A stretch of 64,000 bases of DNA from Oscillospiraceae bacterium (GTDB lineage Bacteria > Bacillota > Clostridia > Oscillospirales > Ruminococcaceae): assembly GCA_017415165.1 (NCBI GenBank), contig JAFQIY010000069.1:124001-188000 (forward strand), read 5' to 3'. Of the stretch, positions 43,974-52,732 are shown piece after piece (the stretch's first letter is position 1; each line of letters opens with the position of its first letter). The notes beneath the pieces were generated by a model that saw nothing but the letters and a program-made list of their open reading frames with translations, had not been told where the DNA came from and did no database searches. Made by a program: the position numbers and the translations under genes.

Positions 43974-44864
43974 TCAGTTAATAATTCTTGTTCCTATATT
44001 ATCAATATGAAGCTCGTGGACATCCCAATCGGAAAGTCCCATTCTGTCAAGAGCAAACCTCATTTTTCCCTCAAAATATTCGTTGTCAGCGTCAACAATT
44101 GCCATAAGGGCAGGACCTGCACCACTGAGATATGCGGCATATGCACCAAGGCTGTACGCTGTATCAAACACGTCTCTGCCGTGGGGGATAAGCTCCATTC
44201 TGTATGGCTGATGAAGCCTGTCGTGCACCGCTGTACGCAGGTTTTCATACTTGCCTGTAAGCAGGGACGCGGAAAAAAGCGCTGCTCTTGAAAGATTATA
44301 AACAGCGTCCTTATGGGAAATTTCCTGCGGCAGACACGCTCTCGCCTTTTCAGTTTTAAGCTCAAAATTCGGGATTACAACAACAAATTTGAGAGTTGTG
44401 TAAACCTCCTGCTTAACCCAGTGAACAGACTTTCCGTCAAAAACCGCTGTCACAATACCCCCTAGAAGTGCAGGAGCGGTATTATCGGGATGTCCCTCAA
44501 TCTGTGCCGAAAGGTTAACCAGGTCGTCAAGTCCCATTGGCTCACCCAGAAGCTGATTTGCACCTACAAGACCTGCTATGATACACGCCGACGAACTTCC
44601 GAGCCCCCTCGCCATAGGGATATTGTTAATCTGCTGAATTTTCAACCCGTTTAATGGCTTGCCGCAGATATCATAAAGTATTCTTGCAGAGTCATACACA
44701 AGATTAGAAGCGTCATTGGGCACGTCTGTACCGTCAAGACTTTCGATAAAAATTCCGTCAGCTTCTTCGATATTGACGTAGTTATAGTAATTCAATGCAA
44801 GACCCAGTGCATCGAAGCCTGCACCGAGATTTGCACTTGTTGCGGGAATTTGTATTTTAATCAT
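43974..44864 (-). CDS. thrB: Homoserine kinase
   Basis: 296 residues, GHMP kinase family. It phosphorylates homoserine for threonine synthesis. The ATP loop MARGLGSSSACIIAG (about 85-98) and the N-terminal ATSANLGAGFDALGLAL are characteristic. The ATG follows AAAGGAC. It lies 23 bases after hom; threonine synthase (thrC) is not in view. Confidence 0.96.
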   Translation of the reverse strand: MIKIQIPATSANLGAGFDALGLALNYYNYVNIEEADGIFIESLDGTDVPNDASNLVYDSARILYDICGKPLNGLKIQQINNIPMARGLGSSSACIIAGLVGANQLLGEPMGLDDLVNLSAQIEGHPDNTAPALLGGIVTAVFDGKSVHWVKQEVYTTLKFVVVIPNFELKTEKARACLPQEISHKDAVYNLSRAALFSASLLTGKYENLRTAVHDRLHQPYRMELIPHGRDVFDTAYSLGAYAAYLSGAGPALMAIVDADNEYFEGKMRFALDRMGLSDWDVHELHIDNIGTRIIN

Positions 44865-44887
44865 CCGAAGATAGTCCTTTCAGGAAA

Positions 44888-46117
44888 TCATTCAAGCTCA
44901 AGAACACGGATTGTTCCGAGAATTTCGCCGCCAAGCTGTGCAAGCTTTTCGTCAAAAAGCTTTTCCTGCATTGCAGGTGCTATGAAAGCAAGCTCGCCGT
45001 CAGGCTGATTTTCGCGGCTGAGATACTCAACTGTACCGAACACTTCGGAAATCTTTTCCGCAGCAACACCGTTTGCACGAACGTAGATTGAAACAACATC
45101 GTCCTTATAATCAGCAATGAAGCTGTCATCTGTGCTGTCTGCCCAAGTCTGAGAAATAGATGTGGATGTCATTTTTGCAACTGCAGCAATATCACCCACA
45201 ACAGCACTTGCAGTAGGAAGCTTACCGGCACCTCTGCCGTAGAACATTACCTCGTCAAAGCCGTCGCCATAAACCATCACGCCGTTGAAAACATCGGAAA
45301 TATGTGAAAGCTGATTGTTATTGCAAACAAATGCAGGACGAACCATAGGCAGGATTTTACCGTCATTACACTTCTTTACAGAACCGATAAGCTTGATTTC
45401 ACCGCCCCAGCTCTGAGCGTACATAACGTCCTCAAGAGTAAGCTTTGTGATACCCTCGCAGTGCACCCACTTAGGGTAAACGTGCTTACCGAAAACGAGG
45501 GAAGAAAGGATACAGATTTTTCTGCAGGCGTCGTGACCCTCAACATCAGCTGTTGGGTCCTGTTCAGCATAACCAAGCTTCTGAGCCATTTCGAGAGCGT
45601 CGCTGAAAGCCATCTGCTCGTTAATCATCTTTGTGAGGATAAAGTTTGTTGTACCGTTAAGGATACCTGCAACAGCGGAAATATCGTTACCAGCAAGACA
45701 AACGTGGAGAGGACGGATAATTGGAATTGCACCGCCTGTTGAAGCTTCAAACAGGAAGTTGCAGTTATGCTCAGCAGCAATTTTAAGAAGCTCAGCACCC
45801 TTTTCCGCAACAAGCTCCTTATTAGAAGTAACAACATTCTTACCATTCTCAAGACAAGCCTTTACATAGCCGTATGAGAACTTCATACCGCCGATTACCT
45901 CAGCAACAATTGTTACCTCAGGGTCATTAACGATATCGTCAAAATTCTTTGTAAATTTATCAGCATAAGGGCTGTCGGGAAAATCACGGATATCAAGGAT
46001 ATACTTGATATCAAGATCCTTCCCTGACTTAGCGCAAATCTTATCCTTATTTTTATAAAACAGCTCAACCGTACCTGAGCCTACAACACCATAACCTAAA
46101 ACTGCGATTTTTGACAT
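44888..46117 (-). CDS. hom: Homoserine dehydrogenase
   Basis: 409 residues. It reduces aspartate semialdehyde to homoserine. The NAD(P) motif GYGVVGSG (8-15), the catalytic region ASTGGAIPIIRPL and GTTNFILTKM are present; a short C-terminal ACT-like region (about 345-409) suggests threonine feedback. The ATG at 46117 follows AAGGAG by 8 bases. Upstream is an ACT protein, downstream thrB, so the operon makes homoserine phosphate. Confidence 0.96.
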   Translation of the reverse strand: MSKIAVLGYGVVGSGTVELFYKNKDKICAKSGKDLDIKYILDIRDFPDSPYADKFTKNFDDIVNDPEVTIVAEVIGGMKFSYGYVKACLENGKNVVTSNKELVAEKGAELLKIAAEHNCNFLFEASTGGAIPIIRPLHVCLAGNDISAVAGILNGTTNFILTKMINEQMAFSDALEMAQKLGYAEQDPTADVEGHDACRKICILSSLVFGKHVYPKWVHCEGITKLTLEDVMYAQSWGGEIKLIGSVKKCNDGKILPMVRPAFVCNNNQLSHISDVFNGVMVYGDGFDEVMFYGRGAGKLPTASAVVGDIAAVAKMTSTSISQTWADSTDDSFIADYKDDVVSIYVRANGVAAEKISEVFGTVEYLSRENQPDGELAFIAPAMQEKLFDEKLAQLGGEILGTIRVLELE

Positions 46118-46149
46118 TACAATTACTCCTTTTTCTATTGACAACTTGT

Positions 46150-46590
46150 TTATTCACCTGAGATAAATTTTACATCAACAACGCCATTCAAAGCTGCCAA
46201 ATCATTTTTCAGACCATATGCATCAGCTTCATCACCAAACAATCTTACGGTTATATTGACCGCAGCAACGCCGTCTATTGGCATATTCTGATTAACAGTA
46301 ATAATGTTTGCACCCTGTCGATGAAATTCTGCAAGAATTGCAGAAAGCACTCCAGGTTCGTCCTTCAGGACAGCGTAGTATGATATTATTTTCTGCGTAA
46401 GCTTTTCCTCATATGCAAATACGCACTCTTTGTACTTATAGAATGCACTTCTTGAAATACCAATTCTTTTGCAGGCAGAAGCTGAACTCTTTTCTTCTCC
46501 GCAAGCCAAAAGCCTTTTTACCTCCAAGACTTTAGGAAAAATTTCAGGAAGAACATCGGTACTGATAACTACAAACGATGAATTACCCAT
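46150..46590 (-). CDS. ACT domain protein, PheB/UPF0735 type
   Basis: 146 residues. N-terminal half contains a helix-turn-helix-like part (SASACKRIGISRSAFYKYKE) and the C-terminal half an ACT domain (EPGVLSAILAEFHRQGANII). This is the UPF0735/PheB layout, often encoded directly before hom in Clostridia; a role as amino-acid-dependent regulator of the threonine operon is plausible. The ATG at 46590 follows GGAGG by 6 bases; a longer TTG-started form lacks a ribosome site. First gene of the operon. Confidence 0.9.
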   Translation of the reverse strand: MGNSSFVVISTDVLPEIFPKVLEVKRLLACGEEKSSASACKRIGISRSAFYKYKECVFAYEEKLTQKIISYYAVLKDEPGVLSAILAEFHRQGANIITVNQNMPIDGVAAVNITVRLFGDEADAYGLKNDLAALNGVVDVKFISGE

Positions 46591-46649
46591 ACTAACCTCC
46601 GTCGAATAACGTCCTTGTGATAAAAACAAGTGTACTCACTATAAATACA

Positions 46650-46679
46650 ATTGTACCATATTTTACATATGTTTGTCAA
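46650..46679 (-). promoter_or_regulatory. Promoter of the ACT-hom-thrB operon
   Basis: Minus strand TTGACA (46674-46679), 18-base spacer ending TGG, TACAAT (46650-46655); leader about 55 bases with a short hairpin CTTGT/ACAAG. Confidence 0.8.
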
Positions 46680-46711
46680 TAGAAATAGTATTAATATTCT
46701 ATATTAAACAA

Positions 46712-46745
46712 ACAAAAAGCTGTACAACCAAGGCTGTACAGCTTT
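46712..46745 (-). terminator. Terminator of the ABC importer operon
   Basis: Arms AAAGCTGTACA/TGTACAGCTTT (46716-46726 and 46735-46745) followed by TTG TTT on the minus strand. Confidence 0.85.
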
Positions 46746-46756
46746 CAATGAACATA

Positions 46757-47641
46757 TTATTCCTTTACACCGCCAAGAGCAACACCTTCAACGATGAACT
46801 TAGAGAAGATAAAGTAAACAACAACTACAGGAATGATAGAAAGCATAATTGCTGCATATTTAGCACCAAAGTCAGCCAGCTTATCGTTCGAGAGGATTGT
46901 ATTAACCATCATTGGAAGTGTCATCTGGTTTGGTTCTCTGGATACGAGAATCATAGAAGGCATATAGTAGTTGTTCCAGCTTGCAACGAAAGCGAAGATA
47001 GCCTGAACAGCAAACGCCGGTTTCATCATTGGAATTGCGATTGTGAAGAATGTTCTGAACTCGTTGGAACCGTCAATTCTTGCAGCTTCTACGATTTCAA
47101 GAGGGAAGGAAGATTTCATATACTGACGCATAAAAAATACAACCTGTGGAGCTGCGATTGCAGGAATGATAAGTGGGAGGTAGTTATCAGTAAGACCAAT
47201 CTTGGACATAAACTGATAGAAACCTACGGATGTTACCTGTACAGGAACCATCATTACTGCGAGGATAAATGTATATGCAGGACCCTTGAGTCTGAAGTCA
47301 TATACACAGACACCGTAAGCAGTTGCACCTGCAAAGAGAACAGTCAGGAATGTACAAGAGAATGCGATAATTGCACTGTTGATGTAACCTGTAAATGCGT
47401 CATACTGAACCTTACCTGTTGCGGACCAATCAAGCATTGTTTCAATATTCTTGAAAAGATTAAGTCCAGGAATAAGTGAAACGCCGTTACCAGTAATATC
47501 AACAGATGTTCTTGTAGCATTAACAACGAGAACATAAATTGGAATCAAGCTAAGTACGCAAAGGATAATCATACACGCTGTAACGATTATATCCAATGGC
47601 TTTGGCTTACTACGATTTACTTTTTCTTCAACCATATTCAT
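46757..47641 (-). CDS. Sugar ABC transporter permease, MalG type
   Basis: 294 residues with six membrane segments. The EAA loop EAARIDGSNEFRTFFTIAIPMMKP contacts the ATPase. Belongs to the carbohydrate uptake 1 (CUT1) class. The ATG follows AAGGAGG by 10 bases. It is the last gene of the operon; the ATPase must come from elsewhere (a shared MsmK-like protein is common in this group). Confidence 0.93.
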   Translation of the reverse strand: MNMVEEKVNRSKPKPLDIIVTACMIILCVLSLIPIYVLVVNATRTSVDITGNGVSLIPGLNLFKNIETMLDWSATGKVQYDAFTGYINSAIIAFSCTFLTVLFAGATAYGVCVYDFRLKGPAYTFILAVMMVPVQVTSVGFYQFMSKIGLTDNYLPLIIPAIAAPQVVFFMRQYMKSSFPLEIVEAARIDGSNEFRTFFTIAIPMMKPAFAVQAIFAFVASWNNYYMPSMILVSREPNQMTLPMMVNTILSNDKLADFGAKYAAIMLSIIPVVVVYFIFSKFIVEGVALGGVKE

Positions 47642-47664
47642 AGTATAATAACCTCCTTATCCTT

Positions 47665-48642
47665 TTACAGTAACTTGCTTGTCTTCTTGCTCTTCTTTAC
47701 CTTAACATCCTTATCTCTGTTAATAGCAAAGCATACAGAACCAAGAACAGAAGTAATTACAAACAAGATTACAGATGCAGCAGCAGAATAACCGAAGTTA
47801 TTAAGGCTTGTATCGTGGAAGTTATTGAAGATATAAACAGCAATTGTTTCAGTAAACTTGTTCTGAGAAGTACCTACATTATAAAGAGCAGGCATATCGT
47901 ACATCTGGAGACCACCAATCATAGATGTTACAACTGTGTAGAGAAGGATTGGTCTGAGAAGTGGAAGTGTAATTCTGAAGAACTGCTGTGTATGTGAAGC
48001 ACCGTCAATACTTGCAGCTTCAAAGAGTGAACCATTGATACCCATAATACCGGACATAAGCATAATAGTTGTATTACCATACCACATCCAAGTCTGGATA
48101 ATCATAATCATAACTCGAGCTTCTGTTTTACCGCTTACAAAGCTGATTGTTTCAGTTGTAAAGCCATTCTTGAGAAGCATAGCGTTAATAGCACCAAGCT
48201 GGGAGTCAGAGAAAAGCATAACGAAAAGTGCAGCAGCAGAAGCAGCTGTAATAATGTTAGGCATGTACATAATAATCTTGTACGCACCCTTACCTGGAAT
48301 TTTCAAGCGAGCATTTGTAAACCAAGCAGCAAGCACAAGTGAAAGGATAATCTGTGGAATAAAGTTACCAAACCAAAGAATAAAAGTGTTACTAAGAACT
48401 CTTATAAATGAATCGTGAGCTGCTTGCTGAGCAAATCCACCACCAAACAGAAGGGTCTTGAAGTTTTCAAAACCAACAAATTCGTCTATCTTCTTACCAT
48501 TGCCAAAGAAGCTGAGGTAAAAAGTGTTAAAAAGTGGATAAATCTGAAAGATTGCATATACTAAAAAGAATGGAAGAATGAATATGTAACCATATTTAGC
48601 ATAGCTTATAGAGCGAATTCTTCCGCCTGATCTGTTTGCCAT
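47665..48642 (-). CDS. Sugar ABC transporter permease, MalF type
   Basis: 325 residues, six membrane segments after a basic N-terminus (MANRSGGRIRS). The EAA loop is EAASIDGASHTQQFFRITLPLLRP, and the tail is Lys-rich. It pairs with the MalG-type permease 23 bases downstream to form the translocation channel. The ATG follows GAGGAGAG. A hairpin separates it from the binding-protein gene upstream. Confidence 0.93.
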   Translation of the reverse strand: MANRSGGRIRSISYAKYGYIFILPFFLVYAIFQIYPLFNTFYLSFFGNGKKIDEFVGFENFKTLLFGGGFAQQAAHDSFIRVLSNTFILWFGNFIPQIILSLVLAAWFTNARLKIPGKGAYKIIMYMPNIITAASAAALFVMLFSDSQLGAINAMLLKNGFTTETISFVSGKTEARVMIMIIQTWMWYGNTTIMLMSGIMGINGSLFEAASIDGASHTQQFFRITLPLLRPILLYTVVTSMIGGLQMYDMPALYNVGTSQNKFTETIAVYIFNNFHDTSLNNFGYSAAASVILFVITSVLGSVCFAINRDKDVKVKKSKKTSKLL

Positions 48643-48686
48643 AAAATTCTCTCCTCAAAATCAAAAGTAATATTTATTTAAATCTA

Positions 48687-48711
48687 TGGGGCAGACATAA
48701 AGCCTGCCCCA
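48687..48711 (-). terminator. Intercistronic hairpin after the binding-protein gene
   Basis: GGGGCAG/CTGCCCC (48688-48694 and 48704-48710) without a good T-run. Such hairpins commonly protect the binding-protein mRNA and give it a higher level than the permease mRNAs. Confidence 0.65.
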
Positions 48712-48744
48712 AGACTTAAAATTATTCAGCTATTTGCTTCTTGA

Positions 48745-50187
48745 TTAACCCTCAAAGTTAGAGTAGTCGAGATCAGGAAGTGCAGCAGCTACGTTCTGAG
48801 CCCAACCAGCGATAGCTTCATCAGCTGTAGCGTATGTGCCCTGGCAGTAAGCTGTTACTGCATCGTTGAATGCTGTCTTAATTGTGGAGTCATATGGTGT
48901 GATACCGCCAGCCATATCGATCTGATCAGCAACTACGTTGAGAACTTCGAAGTGGTTCTGACCGCCGAGTACGCCGAGACCAGCATAGTTAGGAATTACG
49001 TTAGCCATAGCAGCCTTGTTAGAAACGTATTCGCCCTTGTCGTTAGCGTATGCTGTAGCACCTTCTGTGTTTGTTGTGAAGAAGGAGATGAATTCCTTAG
49101 CGAGTTCTGGGTTGTTGCATCTGCTTGCAACTGTAGCCCATGTACCGCCCCAGTAGAAAGGCTGTGGACCAACTACTACATTCCACTTACCGTATGTAGC
49201 GCCGCCTTCGCCGCCTGCAGCCTGAGAAAGGATAGCATCGCCGAAGCCCCATGTGGATACGAAGTAACCCATTGTTGTATCTGTCTGACCAGCTGCATAC
49301 CAGTCTGTGGACCACTGACCGAGATCCTTGATGATGTAGCCATTGTCATACATCTGCTTAGCAAGGTCGATGTAACCCTTAGCGGAATCATCGAGTGTGA
49401 GCTTGTTGTCAGCTACCCATGGAGTATTTCTGCCAGCGGAGAATACCTGCCATGCACCAGCAGCTGTTGTTGTGAGAGCTGTCTGACCGCCGGAAGCTTC
49501 GCTTACCTTAGCAGCTGTAGCAACGAAGGAATCCCAGTCGCCGATGAGAGCCTGCATTTCATCAGGTGTTGTAACGCCGAGATATGTTTCAGCGAGGTCT
49601 GTTCTGTAGCAGAAACCACCTGCAGCAGCCTGCCAGGAGAGACCCTTCTGAACGCCGCTTGTGGACTTACCGATTTCTACTGTATAGCCGTAGAGATCGC
49701 CGTAGTCAGCATCGGAGAAACCGATATCGGAGAGAGCCTTTGTACCTGTCTCAGCAGAGTCATCATTGATGTACTTGAGAGCCCAGTCAGCTTCAACGAA
49801 CATAATATCAGCATCGTTGTTAGCGTCAGAGAGGTAGTTGTCATAGTTTTCAGCAGCTTCACCACCGCCGCAGCCAAAGCTCTTTACGTTGAACTCGTCA
49901 GCTGTGTGACCAGTCTGTTCGCAGAAAGTCTTGAGCATTGGGTCGATGTCGTCTGTGTTCCAGCAGAGAACTGTGAGCTTGTCGCCAGCAGCAGCATCAG
50001 CATTACCTGCATCAGCGTTGCCTGCATCTGCGTTACCTGCATCTGCGTTGCCTGCATCTGCAACTGTTGTTGTGTCACCTTCAGCAGCAGGTGTGTCTGT
50101 CTTTTCTTCGCTAGAGCAGCCAGCGAGCATGGTTCCAGCACATGCAAGAGCTGCGAGAAGAGCAATGTTCTTCTTAAAATTCTTCAT
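48745..50187 (-). CDS. Extracellular sugar-binding lipoprotein of ABC importer
   Basis: 480 residues. Signal peptide with lipobox LAGC; Cys24 would be lipidated and anchor the protein outside the membrane. A low-complexity spacer (residues about 30-66) contains four copies of AGNAD. The rest is a CUT1-type solute-binding fold (LTVLCWNTDDIDPML, ALSDIGF, WSTDWYAAGQTDTTMGYFVSTWG). Many Trp and Tyr residues suit carbohydrate binding; the sugar is unknown. The ATG follows AAGGAGG. LacI gene upstream, permeases downstream. Confidence 0.93.
   Translation of the reverse strand: MKNFKKNIALLAALACAGTMLAGCSSEEKTDTPAAEGDTTTVADAGNADAGNADAGNADAGNADAAAGDKLTVLCWNTDDIDPMLKTFCEQTGHTADEFNVKSFGCGGGEAAENYDNYLSDANNDADIMFVEADWALKYINDDSAETGTKALSDIGFSDADYGDLYGYTVEIGKSTSGVQKGLSWQAAAGGFCYRTDLAETYLGVTTPDEMQALIGDWDSFVATAAKVSEASGGQTALTTTAAGAWQVFSAGRNTPWVADNKLTLDDSAKGYIDLAKQMYDNGYIIKDLGQWSTDWYAAGQTDTTMGYFVSTWGFGDAILSQAAGGEGGATYGKWNVVVGPQPFYWGGTWATVASRCNNPELAKEFISFFTTNTEGATAYANDKGEYVSNKAAMANVIPNYAGLGVLGGQNHFEVLNVVADQIDMAGGITPYDSTIKTAFNDAVTAYCQGTYATADEAIAGWAQNVAAALPDLDYSNFEG
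49999..50060 (-). repeat. 15-bp tandem repeat inside the binding-protein gene
   Basis: About four units of GCATCTGCGTTGCCT (plus-strand reading, with A/T and G/A variants) encode the pentapeptide repeat AGNAD between the lipid anchor and the binding domain. Copy number could vary between strains. Confidence 0.85.
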
Positions 50188-50240
50188 TTGATTTTTCCTC
50201 CTTAAAAATATATTATATTATAAAAATATAATAGCTTGGT

Positions 50241-51260
50241 TTAATCATCAGTCAATCTCTTAACCGATGAACCTTCCTCAAGATAGCCGTCAATCACAAC
50301 AGGAACAACATTGCCGGTTATCTCTTTTTTTATCAGGGCAATCAGCTGCTTTGCGGCTTCCGCACCGATTCTCTCCGTATCCTGTCTGAAGGTTGTTAAC
50401 CTTGGGTTCAGATACTGTGAAAGAATAATGCCATCATAACCCATTATCGAAATATCCTCCGGAACACTCATATTCAGCTTTTCGAACGCCGTTATTGCAC
50501 CGATTGCCGAAAAATCATCTGGCAAAATAATGCAGGTAGGCGGGTCGTCAAGCTTTACAAGCTGTGCCGCAAGCTGCTCCGTAGTAATCGGGTCATGGTA
50601 TCTGCCTTGAAGCATATAATCGCTTCTGATATTTATATTCAGGCTTTTCAGTGTATCTTCGTAACTTTTGACTCTTGTAGAAGTAACAGCTGAAGTATCG
50701 CCATAAATATACGCAATTTTTCTGTGTCCCATATTATATGCATATTCAACAAGAGATCTCATACCGAACTCATTGTTGGAAACAATTGCAGGACAATTAG
50801 GACTCTTATTATCAATTGTAACCGTAGGGACTGAACTGTTGAGAAGCTCTGTAATTTCCGCATCCTCAAAGTCGTCCACACAAGCAACAAACACACCGTC
50901 AACGTTTCTGCATATACAATGCTCATAAAATGTCATTTTGTTGTCGCCAATCTGACGGCTGATAAATGTTATATCATAGCCCCTTGACTCAGCCTCATTT
51001 TTGAAGCTGTTCAGCACCGCCGCAAAATGGCTGTGGGTCAGACCGCTGTTGGCCTGTTCCGCAAAAAGAACACCCAAATTATATGTACGGTTGGTTTTCA
51101 GCGCTCTTGCCTGTGAGTTCGGAAGATATCCCAACTTTTTGGCAGTTTCGCGTATCATTGCCTTTGTAGCTTCGCTGACATCCTTATGATTATTCAGCGC
51201 CTTGCTGACCGTTGCAATCGAAACACCGCAGGCAGAAGCTATGTCCTTTATCGAAACCAT
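50241..51260 (-). CDS. LacI family transcriptional regulator
   Basis: 339 residues. N-terminal helix-turn-helix (SIKDIASACGVSIATVSKALN) and hinge, then a periplasmic-binding-protein-like sensor domain (residues 60-339). It should repress its own operon (regulator, binding protein and permeases) until the imported sugar or a derivative binds. Palindromic sites upstream (51294-51305, 51532-51543, 51563-51574) fit such a regulator. The ATG is 7-8 bases after GGGAGA. Confidence 0.94.
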   Translation of the reverse strand: MVSIKDIASACGVSIATVSKALNNHKDVSEATKAMIRETAKKLGYLPNSQARALKTNRTYNLGVLFAEQANSGLTHSHFAAVLNSFKNEAESRGYDITFISRQIGDNKMTFYEHCICRNVDGVFVACVDDFEDAEITELLNSSVPTVTIDNKSPNCPAIVSNNEFGMRSLVEYAYNMGHRKIAYIYGDTSAVTSTRVKSYEDTLKSLNINIRSDYMLQGRYHDPITTEQLAAQLVKLDDPPTCIILPDDFSAIGAITAFEKLNMSVPEDISIMGYDGIILSQYLNPRLTTFRQDTERIGAEAAKQLIALIKKEITGNVVPVVIDGYLEEGSSVKRLTDD

Positions 51261-51293
51261 AACACATCTCCCTGCCTAATTTTGTTGGAAAGC

Positions 51294-51305
51294 TTTAAAC
51301 GTTTT
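51294..51305. promoter_or_regulatory. LacI-type operator 1
   Basis: TTTAAACGTTTT with an 8-base palindrome AAACGTTT, located about +10 to +25 of the lacI transcript; suits autorepression. Confidence 0.55.
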
Positions 51306-51322
51306 CGCCGCTTTCGTTAATA

Positions 51323-51351
51323 AATATACAACCGAAAATCAATTCTGTCAA
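51323..51351 (-). promoter_or_regulatory. lacI-importer operon promoter
   Basis: Minus strand TTGACA (51346-51351), 17-base spacer, TATATT (51323-51328). The 323-base gap 51261-51583 also holds three operator-like palindromes and a possible second promoter (TTGGAC ... GATAAT) near 51390-51425; otherwise it is AT-rich and empty. Confidence 0.8.
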
Positions 51352-51531
51352 TGGGTTTTGTGAATTCTGAGTGAAAAATAGTCTTTTTGCATAACATTAT
51401 CTACTTTTTTTAGTCTTTTTGTCCAATCGTTTATTAATTTTAAATGAACGTTTTGACATAAATTGACATTCATATAGTTAAATGATACAACCATTTTTAT
51501 TTTGCTTTATCGTTTTTGTTTAAAAAATCAA

Positions 51532-51543
51532 TTAAACGTTTAA
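51532..51543. promoter_or_regulatory. LacI-type operator 2 (perfect palindrome)
   Basis: TTAAACGTTTAA, an exact 12-base palindrome with the central CG of LacI family operators, about 180-200 bp upstream of the lacI promoter and just after trpS. Confidence 0.6.
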
Positions 51544-51562
51544 CCTGTTTACCTGACTTAAA

Positions 51563-51574
51563 GTAAACGCTTAC
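51563..51574. promoter_or_regulatory. LacI-type operator 3
   Basis: GTAAACGCTTAC, palindromic except for the central C/G context; 31 bp centre-to-centre from operator 2, about three helix turns, so the two face the same side of the DNA. Confidence 0.55.
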
Positions 51575-51583
51575 ACGGCTTTT

Positions 51584-52591
51584 TTACGGTGCATCAACAA
51601 AACCGACTTTTCTGTATGCCTTTGCAACAGTTTTTCTGCTTACGCTGAGTGCCATCTGTGCACCTGCCGTATAACATTCTTTAAGGTACGCCTTATCTGC
51701 AATAAGTCTTGCAAACTCGTCACGGACAGGTTTAAGGTGGTCAGCTACAGCTTCACCTACAGCAAGTTTGAAATCTCCGTAGCCCTTTCCGTCAAATTCA
51801 CGCTCGATAGAGGCGTAATCCTTGCCTGTTACAACGGAATAAATGGACATAAGATTGCTGATACCAGGCTTTTCATCGTCATATCTTACAACAGCTTCAC
51901 TGTCTGTAACGGCTCTCTTGAACTTTCTGATGATTACATCAGGCTCGTCAAGAATGAAAATGCAAGCATTAGGATTTTCGTCAGACTTGGACATTTTCTT
52001 CTCAGGATCCTGAAGGGACATTACTCTTGCGCCGACCTTCGGAATATACGGCTCCGGAACTGTGAACAGCTCGCCGTACTTATTATTGAAGCGCTGAGCG
52101 ATATTTCTTGCAAGTTCAAGATGCTGCTTCTGGTCTGCACCAATTGGAACAAGGTCAGCCTTATACGCAAGGATATCCGCAGCCATAAGCACAGGGTATG
52201 TGAAAAGACCTGCATTGATATCGTCAGGGTGCTTCTGGGACTTATCCTTGAACTGGGTCATTCTTGAAAGCTCACCGAACTGTGTTGAGCAGGACAAAAT
52301 CCAGTTAAGCTCAGCGTGGGATTTAACGTGGCTCTGGATAAATGCAATGGACTTCTTAGGGTCAACACCGCACGCAAGAAGAAGTGCATATGCTTCGAGA
52401 GTGTTCTGACGAAGCTTTGCAGGGTCCTGACGGACAGTAATTGCGTGCATATCAGCAACGGCATAGATACAGTCAAATTCATCCTGAAGCTTACCCCAAT
52501 GCGAAACAGCACCCACATAGTTGCCGAGAGTAAATGTTCCCGTTGGCTGTATAGCGCTTAATATTCTCTTTTTGTTTACCTGTTCGGACAT
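51584..52591 (-). CDS. trpS: Tryptophanyl-tRNA synthetase
   Basis: 335 residues, the bacterial length. Class I signatures: TGTFTLGNYVGAV (HIGH-like) and KKMSKSDEN (KMSKS). It charges tRNA-Trp. The ATG at 52591 has AAGGG 10 bases upstream; a TTG six codons earlier is the alternative. The 52592-52668 leader is too short for a T-box. Monocistronic; no clear terminator hairpin, only weak CACCG/CGTG pairing just after the stop. Confidence 0.96.
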   Translation of the reverse strand: MSEQVNKKRILSAIQPTGTFTLGNYVGAVSHWGKLQDEFDCIYAVADMHAITVRQDPAKLRQNTLEAYALLLACGVDPKKSIAFIQSHVKSHAELNWILSCSTQFGELSRMTQFKDKSQKHPDDINAGLFTYPVLMAADILAYKADLVPIGADQKQHLELARNIAQRFNNKYGELFTVPEPYIPKVGARVMSLQDPEKKMSKSDENPNACIFILDEPDVIIRKFKRAVTDSEAVVRYDDEKPGISNLMSIYSVVTGKDYASIEREFDGKGYGDFKLAVGEAVADHLKPVRDEFARLIADKAYLKECYTAGAQMALSVSRKTVAKAYRKVGFVDAP

Positions 52592-52668
52592 ATTATCAAA
52601 TCCCTTCAAAATACTATACTATATTAATATACTAAAACAGATGTAGTTAATTTTACAAATGCTTATAT

Positions 52669-52697
52669 ATTATAGCACATATTTCTTCTTTAGGCAA
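52669..52697 (-). promoter_or_regulatory. trpS promoter
   Basis: Minus strand TTGCCT (52692-52697), 17-base spacer ending TGC (extended -10), TATAAT (52669-52674). Confidence 0.72.
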
Positions 52698-52732
52698 CAT
52701 AAAATTTTAAAAAAATCAAAGGAGGGCAATCA

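Noticed and set aside
48952-50205. 417-codon open frame antisense to the sugar-binding lipoprotein
   Set aside because: A shadow caused by the Ala/Gly/Asp-rich coding strand; the real gene has a lipobox, ribosome site and operon context.
52592-52732. T-box leader before trpS
   Set aside because: The predicted leader is about 70 bases and lacks the T-box sequence and specifier hairpin.
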